Part shown: one piece after another, positions 1 to 7,816 of the stretch
Layout: each line of letters begins with the position of its first letter
Position numbering within the stretch: position 1 is the first letter of the stretch
From: Victivallales bacterium
Lineage (GTDB): Bacteria > Verrucomicrobiota > Lentisphaeria > Victivallales > JAUVCU01
Direction: 5' to 3'
Length of the DNA stretch: 11,750 nt
Assembly: GCA_029934175.1 (NCBI GenBank)
Contig: JAOZMT010000029.1
Location: 1-11,750 of the forward strand
Translations under genes and position numbers: made by a program
Notes under the pieces: generated by a model
What the model was told of the DNA's origin: nothing
Database searches by the model: none
What the model saw: the letters and a program-made list of their open reading frames with translations, nothing else

Positions 1-60
1 AACTTTGTTTCCTCTGTGGTTAACTATAAACTAATGTGGATTACTGAATATATACATATA
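1..60 (-). repeat. Left arm of a long inverted repeat, cut by the window start
   Basis: The reverse complement of these bases matches 10961-11020 at 54 of 60 positions by hand alignment, and the last 20 bases of that alignment are identical. No similarity is visible beyond position 60, so the inner boundary is sharp. The outer part of the element would lie to the left of the window. The arm has two modules: a TATTCAGT...CCACATT box (33-55) and a CCACAGAGGAAACAAAG box (about 1-24). Confidence 0.85.
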
Positions 61-193
61 TTTCAACTATTTTGTCTTTTGTTATAAACAACTTGAACTT
101 ACCTATAATAAGAAGTCATACTTTAATACCTTTCTATCAACAACAAATTTCCTTTGCAACAATAAAAAATATCGATAATTAAAGGAAATATAT

Positions 194-221
194 TTGCAAT
201 TTTATATTTAGGTTGTATTTT
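194..221 (+). promoter_or_regulatory. Possible sigma70-type promoter for the protease gene
   Basis: TTGCAA (194-199) is followed after 16 bases by TATTTT (216-221), 66 bases before the ATG at 288. An isolated TATAAT at 104-109 is an alternative -10 box but has no good -35 partner. In DNA this AT-rich such boxes occur easily by chance, so this is only a candidate. Confidence 0.22.
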
Positions 222-287
222 TAAGTTCTTGTAGGAATGTAAAGTTAAAGCCATCAGTTAATATTGAAATACCAAAAGGGTTAAAAA

Positions 288-1088
288 ATGCAAAGTTTAA
301 TAAAAGTAATAGTGTTGTTTTTTATAGCAGTAGTTGTAATTGGGTGTCAAAGTGTGCCATATTCAGATCGTTCAAGATTACTTTTAACATCTGAAAGTTC
401 TGAAAATAAAATGGGGCTAACTGCTTGGGATGAAATTTGTAAAAAAACACCCGTCTCAAATAATAAAAATTATAACAATGCTTTGTTGAGGGTTGGACAA
501 GCTTTGATAAAAGTTGTAGACAAACCTTCTTTTAAATGGGAATTTAAAGTGTTTAAAGATAAAACACCTAATGCATTTTGTCTTCCTGGCGGAAAGGTTG
601 CTGTGCATACAGGATTATTTGAATATACTGCGAACGATGCAGAACTGGCTGCTGTTGTTGGACATGAAATAGGACATGCTATTGCTCGTCATGGAGGGGA
701 AAGAATGTCGCAAGCTCAATTACAGAATATCGGACAACAGTTAGTTCGTGCAAGTGTATCTTCTGAACAGCAAGGTTCCGTTTTATTAGCTTATGGAGCT
801 CTCGCAAATGTAGGTTTTGTTTTGCCATATAGCAGAACTCATGAATATGAAGCTGATAAATTAGGTATGATTTTTCTTGCAAAAGCTGGATATCATCCAA
901 ATGGTGCATTGTCTTTTTGGAGCAAATTTTCTAAATTATCTAAAATTAGTTCAATGCAAGAATTTTTATCAACTCATCCAATGGGTTCTAAGCGATTAAG
1001 AAAAATTGAAGATTTTTATCCCACTGCAATGAAATATTATAATATGAGTGAAAAGAAAAAGGGAATTGGTTTTTTAATAAAACCTTAA
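288..1088 (+). CDS. M48-family zinc metalloprotease, lipoprotein
   Basis: Probable envelope protease of peptidase family M48, in the LoiP/BepA/Oma1-like group. The protein has 266 residues. A hydrophobic signal segment (residues 4-19) ends in the lipobox V-I-G-C, with Cys20 as the predicted lipidated residue, so it should be anchored on the periplasmic side of a membrane. The zinc-binding HEIGH motif is at 126-130, with catalytic Glu127. The third ligand region EYEAD is at 186-190, with Glu186 the expected ligand. The conserved STHP stretch is at 228-231. All hallmark residues are present and the length is normal for the small single-domain members, so it should be active. Such enzymes degrade or process misfolded envelope proteins. 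The start is preceded by AAAAGGG (274-280). It lies 53 bases upstream of the pseudokinase gene with no terminator between them, so co-transcription is likely. The exact substrate and subfamily cannot be told. Confidence 0.93.
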   Translation: MQSLIKVIVLFFIAVVVIGCQSVPYSDRSRLLLTSESSENKMGLTAWDEICKKTPVSNNKNYNNALLRVGQALIKVVDKPSFKWEFKVFKDKTPNAFCLPGGKVAVHTGLFEYTANDAELAAVVGHEIGHAIARHGGERMSQAQLQNIGQQLVRASVSSEQQGSVLLAYGALANVGFVLPYSRTHEYEADKLGMIFLAKAGYHPNGALSFWSKFSKLSKISSMQEFLSTHPMGSKRLRKIEDFYPTAMKYYNMSEKKKGIGFLIKP

Positions 1089-1141
1089 CTCCGATAATTT
1101 TCAACTACAGCAGTATATAACAAAATATAGGAGTATATAAT

Positions 1142-3883
1142 ATGTCAAATATTAAATTTTATTGTGAAAAATGTGATGCTAAATTAGGGATTGATTCTCA
1201 ATATAGTGGAACAAAAATAGATTGTCCAGATTGCAAAACAAAATTACTTGTTCCCTCATCTGAAGTAAAAAGCTTATTGGAAATAGATAATTATATTTTA
1301 GAAAAGAAAATGACAGATGGAAGAATGGGAGAAATATGGCTTGCTAACGATAGTAAAAAAAATATAAAAGTTATTATAAACATTTTATCTCCTGGAATCA
1401 TTACTAAAGGCGACTTTTTAGATGATTTTAAAAAGGAAGTATTATTATCTAAAAAAATGATAAATGATAATATTGTAGCAAATTATCAATATAATTACAG
1501 CAGTGGATATTATTATTTAGTTATGGATTATCTAGATGCTATGACTTTAAAACAGCGAGCAGAAATTATATCATTTTCAGAATCGGATGCTTTAACTATT
1601 ATGTTTGAATTAGCTAATTCTTTGAAATATACTTGGAATAAATTTCACTTAATACATGGAGATTTGAAAAATACAGATATTTTAATAGAACCATCTGGAA
1701 AGGTTAAAATATTAAACCTAGGTATTCTAAAAACATTTCTTAAAGTAGAGAAAAATATAAATGATAATCCAATTGATTTTAGAACTGATATTTATAAACT
1801 GGGCTTAATTATTAAAGATTTATATAAGAATAACGATATTTCTAATAATTTAACTTCATTATTGGATAAAATGACAGCTCCTGATATTAATGATAGACAT
1901 CAAAGTATTGAAGATTTAATATTTGAAATAGAGCGAGTTATGCAAACATTCACATCAAAGAAAAAATCATGTTTACCTTATAATAACAAAAAGTATGTAG
2001 AAACGCCACCACAAATTAAAAAGAAAGAAAAGAATCCTATAGGATTTATAAAACTAATTGCTATTGGGATTGCGATTTGTGCAGTTTTGGGTATTTTAGC
2101 AATGCTTTTACCAACAGATAAAATTGAAAACATAGAAAGCCTTGATTCATTGGTAAATACAGATTTTCAATTGCCAGAACAAAATGAAGTATTTGAAGAA
2201 ACAGAGACTATCATAAATATAAAAGAAGAACAAGATGACTCTTTTATTCAAACAATGTATCAAAATTCTGAAAATTTTTATAAGAAAAATCCTACAAAAT
2301 TTATTGAGTCTATAGATAATTATTCTAAAATTGTTAAATTATATTCATTATCAGAATATGCACAACAAGCAGATGCACAAATCGCAAAGATTAAAAAGGC
2401 TCAACAAGAATATATTGAAGAACAAAATAAAGCATTTTTGAAAAAACAAAAAGATTTAACAGGACTAAAAAAACAATTATCAGAAGATGCCAAAATATTA
2501 CAAGATAAAATGAACGAAGAAAAACAATTGGTTGAAGGCATTATAGCATCTTTATTATCCAAAGATATTTTTGCAGTTCAAGAAGATTTAAATAAAATAA
2601 ACTTTGGAGAATCTGTAGATGAATTAAAACTTATTGTCAATGATATTATAAACGAAAATAGCATTATAAAAAAATCATTAAAAATTTATAAAGACAAAGT
2701 AATAGATTTATCTAAAACGAATAAAAAATGGAAAAATGCAACGATTATAAATATCGATGAAGATAATATAACATTTCAATATTTTTATACAGGCACTAAA
2801 CTTATGAAGAAAATAAATGTTTCAGATTTGAGTAATTATGATAAAATCACCTTTTTTCAAAGTGAGAATGAAATATCAAATGCTTTGTATGCAGCTATCT
2901 TATCTGTAAAAGATGAAAATTTTGATGCAGCACAAGCATTTATTTTAAAGACAGGTTTTTTGGCAAATAATTTAGACAAAGAGATAAAACTATTAAAGCA
3001 ACGATACGAAGAAAAAACTGAAGAGGATAACATTCTTAAGGCAAAAGAAATTGCAATAAAAATGTTTACTAAGTTGCAAAATGATGCGAATAGATTAAAT
3101 ACATCTATTAAGAATAAAGAAATATTGATGGAAGATATTCAAAAGTATAAGGATAAATTTCCTGGAGAATATTCAGTAGAACTAGATAGTATGATATTTG
3201 ATTTTAACGAAAAATTAGGAAAAAAACAGGAAAAGGAGTCAAAATTATTATATGAGCAAGAGCAAAAACGAAAATCAAAAGCATTAAGAAAGAAAATAAG
3301 AACACTAGAAGAATTGATAGAGATTATGAAATTATTTAACCCAAATATGAAAATAAAGAAAATGAAACGGCAAAAAAATAAAAATCAAGATAGGGTCAAA
3401 TATGGGGATATTTCAAATCGTAATGGATTATGGTATATAGACTTATCTAATTCTACTATTATAAACATAGATCCATTGCTTAAATTAAAAATTAGAAACC
3501 TTGTTCTTGCCAATAATCCAATATCAACTATACCAGAAAACTTGCAAGTTTCTAGTTATCTTAATATTGAAGGAACCCAAATTACCGATTTATCTCCTTT
3601 AAAAAGCATAAGATCATTAAATAAATTAAAAATATGTGGGCTTGACATTAAAGATATTTTAAGCTTAAAAAATGTTTCGGTAAAATCTTTAATTTTAGAT
3701 GCCCAAAACTTAAAAAATATAGAAAACATATCCGAAATAGGGAAATGTAAAAAATTAGAAGAGATAATTGTTATGGGAGGAAAAAGTATAAAAAAATATA
3801 CAATAAAATCATTTTTAGAGAGAGATAAATCTAAGGATCCAGAAATTATTATAGAAGAAACTGAAGAGGAAGGGAATGAATAA
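1142..3883 (+). CDS. Membrane pseudokinase with zinc ribbon, coiled coil and C-terminal leucine-rich repeats
   Basis: A 913-residue multidomain protein. Residues 1-40 form a zinc ribbon (Cys8, Cys11, Cys28, Cys31). Residues about 48-268 have a Hanks-type Ser/Thr kinase fold that is catalytically degenerate: Asn80 replaces the ATP-binding Lys, HRD is H-G-D (172-174), the catalytic-loop Asn is Asp179, the DFG Asp is Asn192, and the activation segment with its APE motif is missing. The fold markers Glu99, Asp216 (RTDIY) and the DRH near 251-253 remain. A transmembrane helix lies at about 301-324. Basic residues before it and acidic ones after it suggest the kinase part is cytoplasmic and the rest external. 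Charged coiled coils follow (about 410-470 and 612-720), with a short beta-rich stretch near 529-566. About five irregular LRRs fill 763-880 and the tail is acidic. TAGGAG (1128-1133) precedes the ATG. The likely role is sensing or scaffolding rather than phosphotransfer; this is inference. It shares one base with the next gene. Confidence 0.85.
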   Translation: MSNIKFYCEKCDAKLGIDSQYSGTKIDCPDCKTKLLVPSSEVKSLLEIDNYILEKKMTDGRMGEIWLANDSKKNIKVIINILSPGIITKGDFLDDFKKEVLLSKKMINDNIVANYQYNYSSGYYYLVMDYLDAMTLKQRAEIISFSESDALTIMFELANSLKYTWNKFHLIHGDLKNTDILIEPSGKVKILNLGILKTFLKVEKNINDNPIDFRTDIYKLGLIIKDLYKNNDISNNLTSLLDKMTAPDINDRHQSIEDLIFEIERVMQTFTSKKKSCLPYNNKKYVETPPQIKKKEKNPIGFIKLIAIGIAICAVLGILAMLLPTDKIENIESLDSLVNTDFQLPEQNEVFEETETIINIKEEQDDSFIQTMYQNSENFYKKNPTKFIESIDNYSKIVKLYSLSEYAQQADAQIAKIKKAQQEYIEEQNKAFLKKQKDLTGLKKQLSEDAKILQDKMNEEKQLVEGIIASLLSKDIFAVQEDLNKINFGESVDELKLIVNDIINENSIIKKSLKIYKDKVIDLSKTNKKWKNATIINIDEDNITFQYFYTGTKLMKKINVSDLSNYDKITFFQSENEISNALYAAILSVKDENFDAAQAFILKTGFLANNLDKEIKLLKQRYEEKTEEDNILKAKEIAIKMFTKLQNDANRLNTSIKNKEILMEDIQKYKDKFPGEYSVELDSMIFDFNEKLGKKQEKESKLLYEQEQKRKSKALRKKIRTLEELIEIMKLFNPNMKIKKMKRQKNKNQDRVKYGDISNRNGLWYIDLSNSTIINIDPLLKLKIRNLVLANNPISTIPENLQVSSYLNIEGTQITDLSPLKSIRSLNKLKICGLDIKDILSLKNVSVKSLILDAQNLKNIENISEIGKCKKLEEIIVMGGKSIKKYTIKSFLERDKSKDPEIIIEETEEEGNE

Positions 3884-4449
3884 TGTCTAATGTTATAAAA
3901 AAAATAATTAATATTTTTTTATCAAAAAAAGAAAAACAAAAAGGAGTATTAGAAAAATATATTATTAATAAATATAAACTAAACTTAGAAGAAAATATGA
4001 AAAAAACAGTAGTTTTCGATACAGATTTAGCAACGGCTATTTTGCCAAGACCTGATATAAATGCTGATATAAATGCTGAAATAAATAAAACTTCAGAGGT
4101 TGAATCTGTAAGAAAAAGAGCTAATTCTGTTATGAAAATTAAAGATTGTTCTTACGATATTGAAGCTTTCATCTTTGCTGTGAATAAATGGCAGCCTGCT
4201 ATTCTTAAAAAAATTATCCCAGGAGCTATTCTGTTATATGAAAGTGATAAATTTGGAGAATTAACAATTTTATTTGAAAAATTTGAAAAATCAGAGTTTG
4301 AAAACTTTAGTGACCTTTTAAAAGACAAGTCTATGAATGTTTCCTTTAATAAGAGAGAATTTAAACAAGAGTGGATAGATAATCCTTTTTGCTTAAATGA
4401 TTTTTCAGGAAAATTAAAAAGTGCAATTATATCTATTGCAGATGCATAA
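3883..4449 (+). CDS. Protein of unknown function, coupled to the pseudokinase
   Basis: A 188-residue protein that I do not recognise. Its ATG overlaps the stop codon of the pseudokinase gene by one base (TAATG), and GAGGAAGGG lies just upstream inside that gene, so translational coupling is likely and the two products may act together. There is no signal peptide or clear transmembrane helix. The N-terminus (1-40) is strongly basic. Residues 58-69 carry a small repeat, DINA-DINA-EINK. The C-terminal half (about 86-188) looks like a compact mixed alpha/beta domain, including the segment NKWQPAILKKIIPGAILLYE (101-120). Base use matches the neighbours. It could be a partner or regulator of the membrane pseudokinase. 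That rests on gene order only, and no catalytic motif is visible. Confidence 0.75.
   Translation: MSNVIKKIINIFLSKKEKQKGVLEKYIINKYKLNLEENMKKTVVFDTDLATAILPRPDINADINAEINKTSEVESVRKRANSVMKIKDCSYDIEAFIFAVNKWQPAILKKIIPGAILLYESDKFGELTILFEKFEKSEFENFSDLLKDKSMNVSFNKREFKQEWIDNPFCLNDFSGKLKSAIISIADA
4054..4089 (+). repeat. Short in-frame tandem repeat, 12-base unit
   Basis: The 12-base unit gatataaatgct occurs twice in direct succession (4054-4065, 4066-4077), followed by a diverged third unit (4078-4089). The frame is kept, giving DINA-DINA-EINK in the protein. It probably arose by slippage, and its length could vary between strains. Confidence 0.8.
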
Positions 4450-4594
4450 CTAAAAAAATTATAAAATAAATATTTCAATATCTAATTCATAAAAACTATT
4501 ATTGCATAAGTCGCAAACAAAAGTTATAAAGATTGAAATATCAAAATCAGGGCGTTTTAAAAAGTGAAATTTTCAACCGTTTAATATGAGACAA

Positions 4595-4631
4595 AGAGCA
4601 TTCTCAAAGTATTATTTTATGAGAATACTCT
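4595..4631 (+). terminator. Stem-loop, possible terminator of block A
   Basis: AGAGCATTCTCA (4595-4606) pairs with TGAGAATACTCT (4620-4631) with one mismatch, around a 13-base loop. Two further A-T pairs extend the base into TTT (4631-4633). The following T-run is short, so intrinsic termination is plausible but not strong. It lies about 145 bases after the stop of the 188-residue protein. Confidence 0.4.
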
Positions 4632-4692
4632 TTCATAAAAACAAATTTCTAAAAGCAATTCCCTTATATACATGCGACTTCTCGAACCATTT

Positions 4693-4741
4693 GGATTGAA
4701 ATTGACTCAAAGGGCTATCGCCCTTTGAGTTAAATCAATCC
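4693..4741. repeat. Long palindromic hairpin
   Basis: A core of 14 pairs (4702-4715 with 4720-4733, one G-T wobble) around a TATC loop is extended, after a small bulge, by six more pairs (GGATTG 4693-4698 with CAATCC 4736-4741). It has the highest local GC in this gap. No T-run follows directly on either strand, so it fits a palindromic repeat or RNA-stabilising element as well as a terminator. Confidence 0.6.
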
Positions 4742-4973
4742 TTAATTGTTATAAGTTTTTTTATTTTTAGAACTATTTTCAATTTGATTCTGATAATTCC
4801 AAGATTTCATCAAACCTTTTCCACTTTTACTAGATTTTTTTAAATTTAAAAATTTTGATTTAGGAACGGTTAATTTTGTTAAGACTAATTGAGGAGGATA
4901 AAACGAATGTCCGTTAAGATTGCAAATTATCAAGTTATTTCTTGAGAAAAAATAATTAAATTAAAGAAAAATT

Positions 4974-5001
4974 TTGAAATTTTATTTTAACGATGTATAT
5001 T
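4974..5001 (+). promoter_or_regulatory. Probable sigma70-type promoter of block B
   Basis: TTGAAA (4974-4979) and TATATT (4996-5001) are 16 bases apart, with TG directly before the -10 box. The -10 box ends 44 bases before the ATG at 5046, which leaves a short leader. It is the best promoter-like pair in the window, but AT-rich background makes chance matches common. Confidence 0.4.
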
Positions 5002-5045
5002 AATAGGAAAGGAAATAAAAAAGTTAAATAAAAAGGAAAAATAAA

Positions 5046-6566
5046 ATGAAACATATAGAAATAATGGATGCAACATTGCGTGATGGAGAACAAGCACCAA
5101 ATATAGCTTACACTCCTTCTGAGAAATTGCAGATTGCACAACTTTTAATAAGTAAAGTAAATGTTGATCGTATAGAAGTTGCATCTGCTGGTGTATCTGA
5201 AGGAGAAAAAGAAGGAGCTCGTAATATCATAAAATGGGCTAAAGAAAATGGTCGACATGAATCTGTCGAGATATTAGGCTTTGCAAACAAAAAATCCGTA
5301 GATTGGATTAATGAAATTGATGGTAAAGTTATTAATTTATTAACAAAAGGCTCAGAAAGACATTGTCGTGGACAATTGAGAAAAACTCCAGAGGAACATT
5401 ATGCACAAGTCGCAGATTTAATAGATTATACTCATAGTTTAGGAATGACTGTTAATGTCTATTTAGAAGACTGGTCTGGTGGAATGAAAGAAAATAAAAA
5501 ATATGTATTTGATTTTATTGATAAGCTATTAGAGAAAAAAGTTAAAAGAATAATGCTTGCTGATACTTTAGGTATTGTAAATTCACAAATATTAAAAGAA
5601 TATTTAGATGAAACTATTGCTAAATATCCAGATGCAGTATTTGATTATCATGGTCATAATGATTATGGTTTAGCTACTGCTAATTCGATTGTTGCGGCTA
5701 ATGCAAACTTAAATGCTGTTCACTGTTGTGTTAATGGTTTAGGCGAAAGAGCTGGAAATGCTTCATTATGTGAAGTTGTTGCAAACATTAATGATATGAC
5801 TGAAAGAACTACTATTATTAATGAAGATACTCTTAATGATATATCTACAACTGTTATGAATCTATCAGGAAAAAGAATGGCATCTAATTCTCCAATTGTA
5901 GGAGTCGATGTTTATACACAGACTTGTGGTGTTCACGCCGATGGAGATAAAAAAGGAAATCTTTATGCCAATGCCTTAACTCCTGAACGATTTAATCGTA
6001 AAAGAATTTATGCTCTTGGTAAGCTTAGTGGAAAAGCTTCTATTGATAAAAATTTAGAAGTTTTAGGTTTAGAACTTAATGATTCAGATAGAGATAAAGT
6101 ATTAAAAGAAGTGATAAAACTTGGTGATAGAAAAGAAAAGGTTACTCCTGAAGATTTACCTTTCATCATAGCTGATGTCTTGAAAACTGATGATTGTAAT
6201 AAAGTTGTTGAATTTGTAGAATATGAAGTAGTAACTAAAAAAGGTTCATTGCCTTTTGCAAAAATAAAGTTAACATATAACGAAGAAACTTTATCAGCAG
6301 AATCTTCTGGAGATGGTGGATATGATGCGTTTATGCAAGCTGTGAGATTAGCTATGGATACAAAAGGTATCACAATTCCAATATTATCTGATTATGAAGT
6401 GCGAATTCCTCCTGGGGGAAAAACTGATGCCCTAGTTGAAACTTCTATCAAGTGGCAGTTGAATTGTGAAAATACTTTTATTACAACTGGGGTTGAATGT
6501 GACCAATTAGAAGCTGCGATTGATGCAACAGAAAAAATGCTAAATATTGTTTTAAATAATGACTGA
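5046..6566 (+). CDS. 2-isopropylmalate synthase family acyltransferase (LeuA-like)
   Basis: A Claisen-type acyl-CoA:2-oxoacid condensing enzyme of the LeuA/CimA/homocitrate synthase family, 506 residues, cytoplasmic. The TIM-barrel domain fills about 1-290. It has TLRDGEQ (10-16, with metal-binding Asp13 and catalytic Arg12), HGHND (202-206, metal-binding His202 and His204) and NGLGERAGN (230-238). A linker region contains HADGDKKG (297-304) and YALGKLSGKA (322-331). The C-terminal part (about 390-506) matches the LeuA regulatory dimer domain that binds the end product, with the glycine-rich SSGDGGYDA at 420-428. Domain order and length fit 2-isopropylmalate synthase, the first step of leucine synthesis. 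Citramalate synthase (isoleucine route) cannot be excluded from sequence alone, so no symbol is given. An AAGGA (5033-5037) precedes the ATG. No other leu or ilv gene is nearby. The end overlaps the helicase gene by 8 bases. Confidence 0.88.
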   Translation: MKHIEIMDATLRDGEQAPNIAYTPSEKLQIAQLLISKVNVDRIEVASAGVSEGEKEGARNIIKWAKENGRHESVEILGFANKKSVDWINEIDGKVINLLTKGSERHCRGQLRKTPEEHYAQVADLIDYTHSLGMTVNVYLEDWSGGMKENKKYVFDFIDKLLEKKVKRIMLADTLGIVNSQILKEYLDETIAKYPDAVFDYHGHNDYGLATANSIVAANANLNAVHCCVNGLGERAGNASLCEVVANINDMTERTTIINEDTLNDISTTVMNLSGKRMASNSPIVGVDVYTQTCGVHADGDKKGNLYANALTPERFNRKRIYALGKLSGKASIDKNLEVLGLELNDSDRDKVLKEVIKLGDRKEKVTPEDLPFIIADVLKTDDCNKVVEFVEYEVVTKKGSLPFAKIKLTYNEETLSAESSGDGGYDAFMQAVRLAMDTKGITIPILSDYEVRIPPGGKTDALVETSIKWQLNCENTFITTGVECDQLEAAIDATEKMLNIVLNND

Positions 6567-7815
6567 TAGCTTTGAAGACAGTGTCTTAAATTCAGACTTA
6601 AAAGAAGTTGCGAAGTGTGCAGGTTTTACAACCCAAACACCTATTCAAAAAGAAGCAATCCCAGTTCTTTTGGATGGGAAAGATGTTTTAGCACGAGCGC
6701 AAACTGGCACTGGAAAAACTGCTGCATTTTTATTTCCAATGATACAGAAACTTTGTGAAGTTGGAAAGATAAAGTCTCGCACTCCACAGGCTCTAATTTT
6801 ATGTCCTACCAGAGAGCTCGTTATTCAACTTGAAGAACAATTTGATGAATATACTAAAGATATGAATATTAATGCACTTGCTGTTTTTGGTGGTGTTCCA
6901 AGATTATATCAACTAAATAAAAATAAATCGCAAATTACACATCTGCTTATTGCTACTCCAGGAAGACTAAAAGAGTTTGTTGAAGAAGAAATTCTAACTC
7001 TTGATGAAGTTAAAATATTTGTTTTAGATGAGGCAGATAGACTTTTAGACTTAGGTTTTAAAGATGTTATTCTTGGTTTAATTTCAAAACTGCCTACAAT
7101 TAGACAGTCTTCTTTTTTTACAGCTACTATTCCTAAAAAGATTGAAAGATTAGCTCAGTATATTTTAACAGACCATAAAAAAATTGATGTTATAGAAAGT
7201 TTAAATTTAACAGCTGCAGACAATATAGTCCAACGAGTATATTATCTTGATGATATAAATAAGAAACCTTTATTAAAAGACCTTTTAGATGAATACTCTA
7301 AAGGTAAAATTTTAATTTTCACTAGAACTCAAGACGATACCGATGATATTGTGAGATATTTAAAAAAGAAAAAAATAAGATCTTCAAGTTTACATGGTGG
7401 TAAAACTCAAGAAAATAGACTTCAAACAATAAAAGATTTTGAAACAGGAAAAATAAGAATTTTAATTGCGACAGATATAGCTGCACGAGGATTAAACATT
7501 ACAGATATTGAAGTAATCATAAATTATTCATTACCAGATAATCAAGATATTTATGTTCACAGAATAGGTAGAACTGCTAGAGCTGGTGGTAAAGGTATTG
7601 CTATATCACTTTGTGCAGGTGATGAAAAAAGATTATTGAAAAAGATAGAACGAAAAATGAGAAATTCTATAAGGGTAGATAGAAATCATAAATATCATTC
7701 AAATCTAGCATTATCTGGTAAAAATATCCCAAACAAAGCACTCAAAACATCAAGAAAGAATAAGAATAAAAGTAGCAAAGTTGATATATCATTTGCGGTA
7801 AATAAAAGAAAATAA
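6559..7815 (+). CDS. DEAD-box ATP-dependent RNA helicase
   Basis: A cytoplasmic RNA helicase or RNP remodeller of 418 residues. The motifs in order are: Q motif with Gln30 (TPIQ, 27-30), motif I AQTGTGKT (47-54), Ia PTREL (83-87), Ib TPGR (133-136), II DEAD (157-160), III TAT (188-190, usually SAT), IV around 252-256, V ATDIAARGLN (304-313) and VI HRIGRTARAG (334-343). The two RecA-like domains are complete, and a basic tail of about 50 residues (367-418) probably adds RNA binding. In motif V the usual RGLD/RGID aspartate is Asn313. The start codon lies inside the end of the LeuA-like gene (ATGACTGA), so translation is probably coupled. The stop is one base before the next gene. The compact form with a short basic tail resembles RhlE-type helicases of ribosome assembly and RNA decay, but the subgroup is not certain. 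Confidence 0.95.
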   Translation: MTDSFEDSVLNSDLKEVAKCAGFTTQTPIQKEAIPVLLDGKDVLARAQTGTGKTAAFLFPMIQKLCEVGKIKSRTPQALILCPTRELVIQLEEQFDEYTKDMNINALAVFGGVPRLYQLNKNKSQITHLLIATPGRLKEFVEEEILTLDEVKIFVLDEADRLLDLGFKDVILGLISKLPTIRQSSFFTATIPKKIERLAQYILTDHKKIDVIESLNLTAADNIVQRVYYLDDINKKPLLKDLLDEYSKGKILIFTRTQDDTDDIVRYLKKKKIRSSSLHGGKTQENRLQTIKDFETGKIRILIATDIAARGLNITDIEVIINYSLPDNQDIYVHRIGRTARAGGKGIAISLCAGDEKRLLKKIERKMRNSIRVDRNHKYHSNLALSGKNIPNKALKTSRKNKNKSSKVDISFAVNKRK

Positions 7816-7816
7816 A

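Larger units (their letters stand above)
4450..5045. other. Gene-poor intergenic stretch between blocks A and B
   Basis: These 596 bases hold two stem-loops (4595-4631 and 4693-4741), a 10-base perfect inverted repeat with a 52-base spacer (4470-4479 and 4532-4541), a 12-codon ORF with a strong ribosome binding site (4907-4945) and a promoter-like site (4974-5001). A minus-strand frame at 4933-4742 is open for 63 codons, but it starts at TTG without a ribosome binding site and matches no family I know. I see no tRNA, riboswitch or T-box signature. Confidence 0.6.

Noticed and set aside
4152..4478. Minus-strand ORF opposite the 188-residue protein
   Set aside because: It lies almost wholly antisense to a better-supported gene that is coupled to its neighbour; the translation looks like an antisense shadow.
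4742..4933. Minus-strand ORF of 63 codons in the block A/B gap
   Set aside because: It starts at TTG, has no ribosome binding site, is short and Lys/Asn/Ser-rich as expected in AT-rich DNA, and matches no family I know. It is kept only as a possible gene remnant in the findings.
4946..5045. Transcription attenuator or riboswitch before the LeuA-like gene
   Set aside because: Only weak A/T pairings are present; there is no terminator stem with a T-run, no T-box signature and no known riboswitch core.
4956..5184. Minus-strand hydrophobic frames near the start of the LeuA-like gene
   Set aside because: The Phe/Ile/Leu richness comes from reading A-rich leader and coding DNA backwards, and the frames overlap the clear start of the synthase gene.
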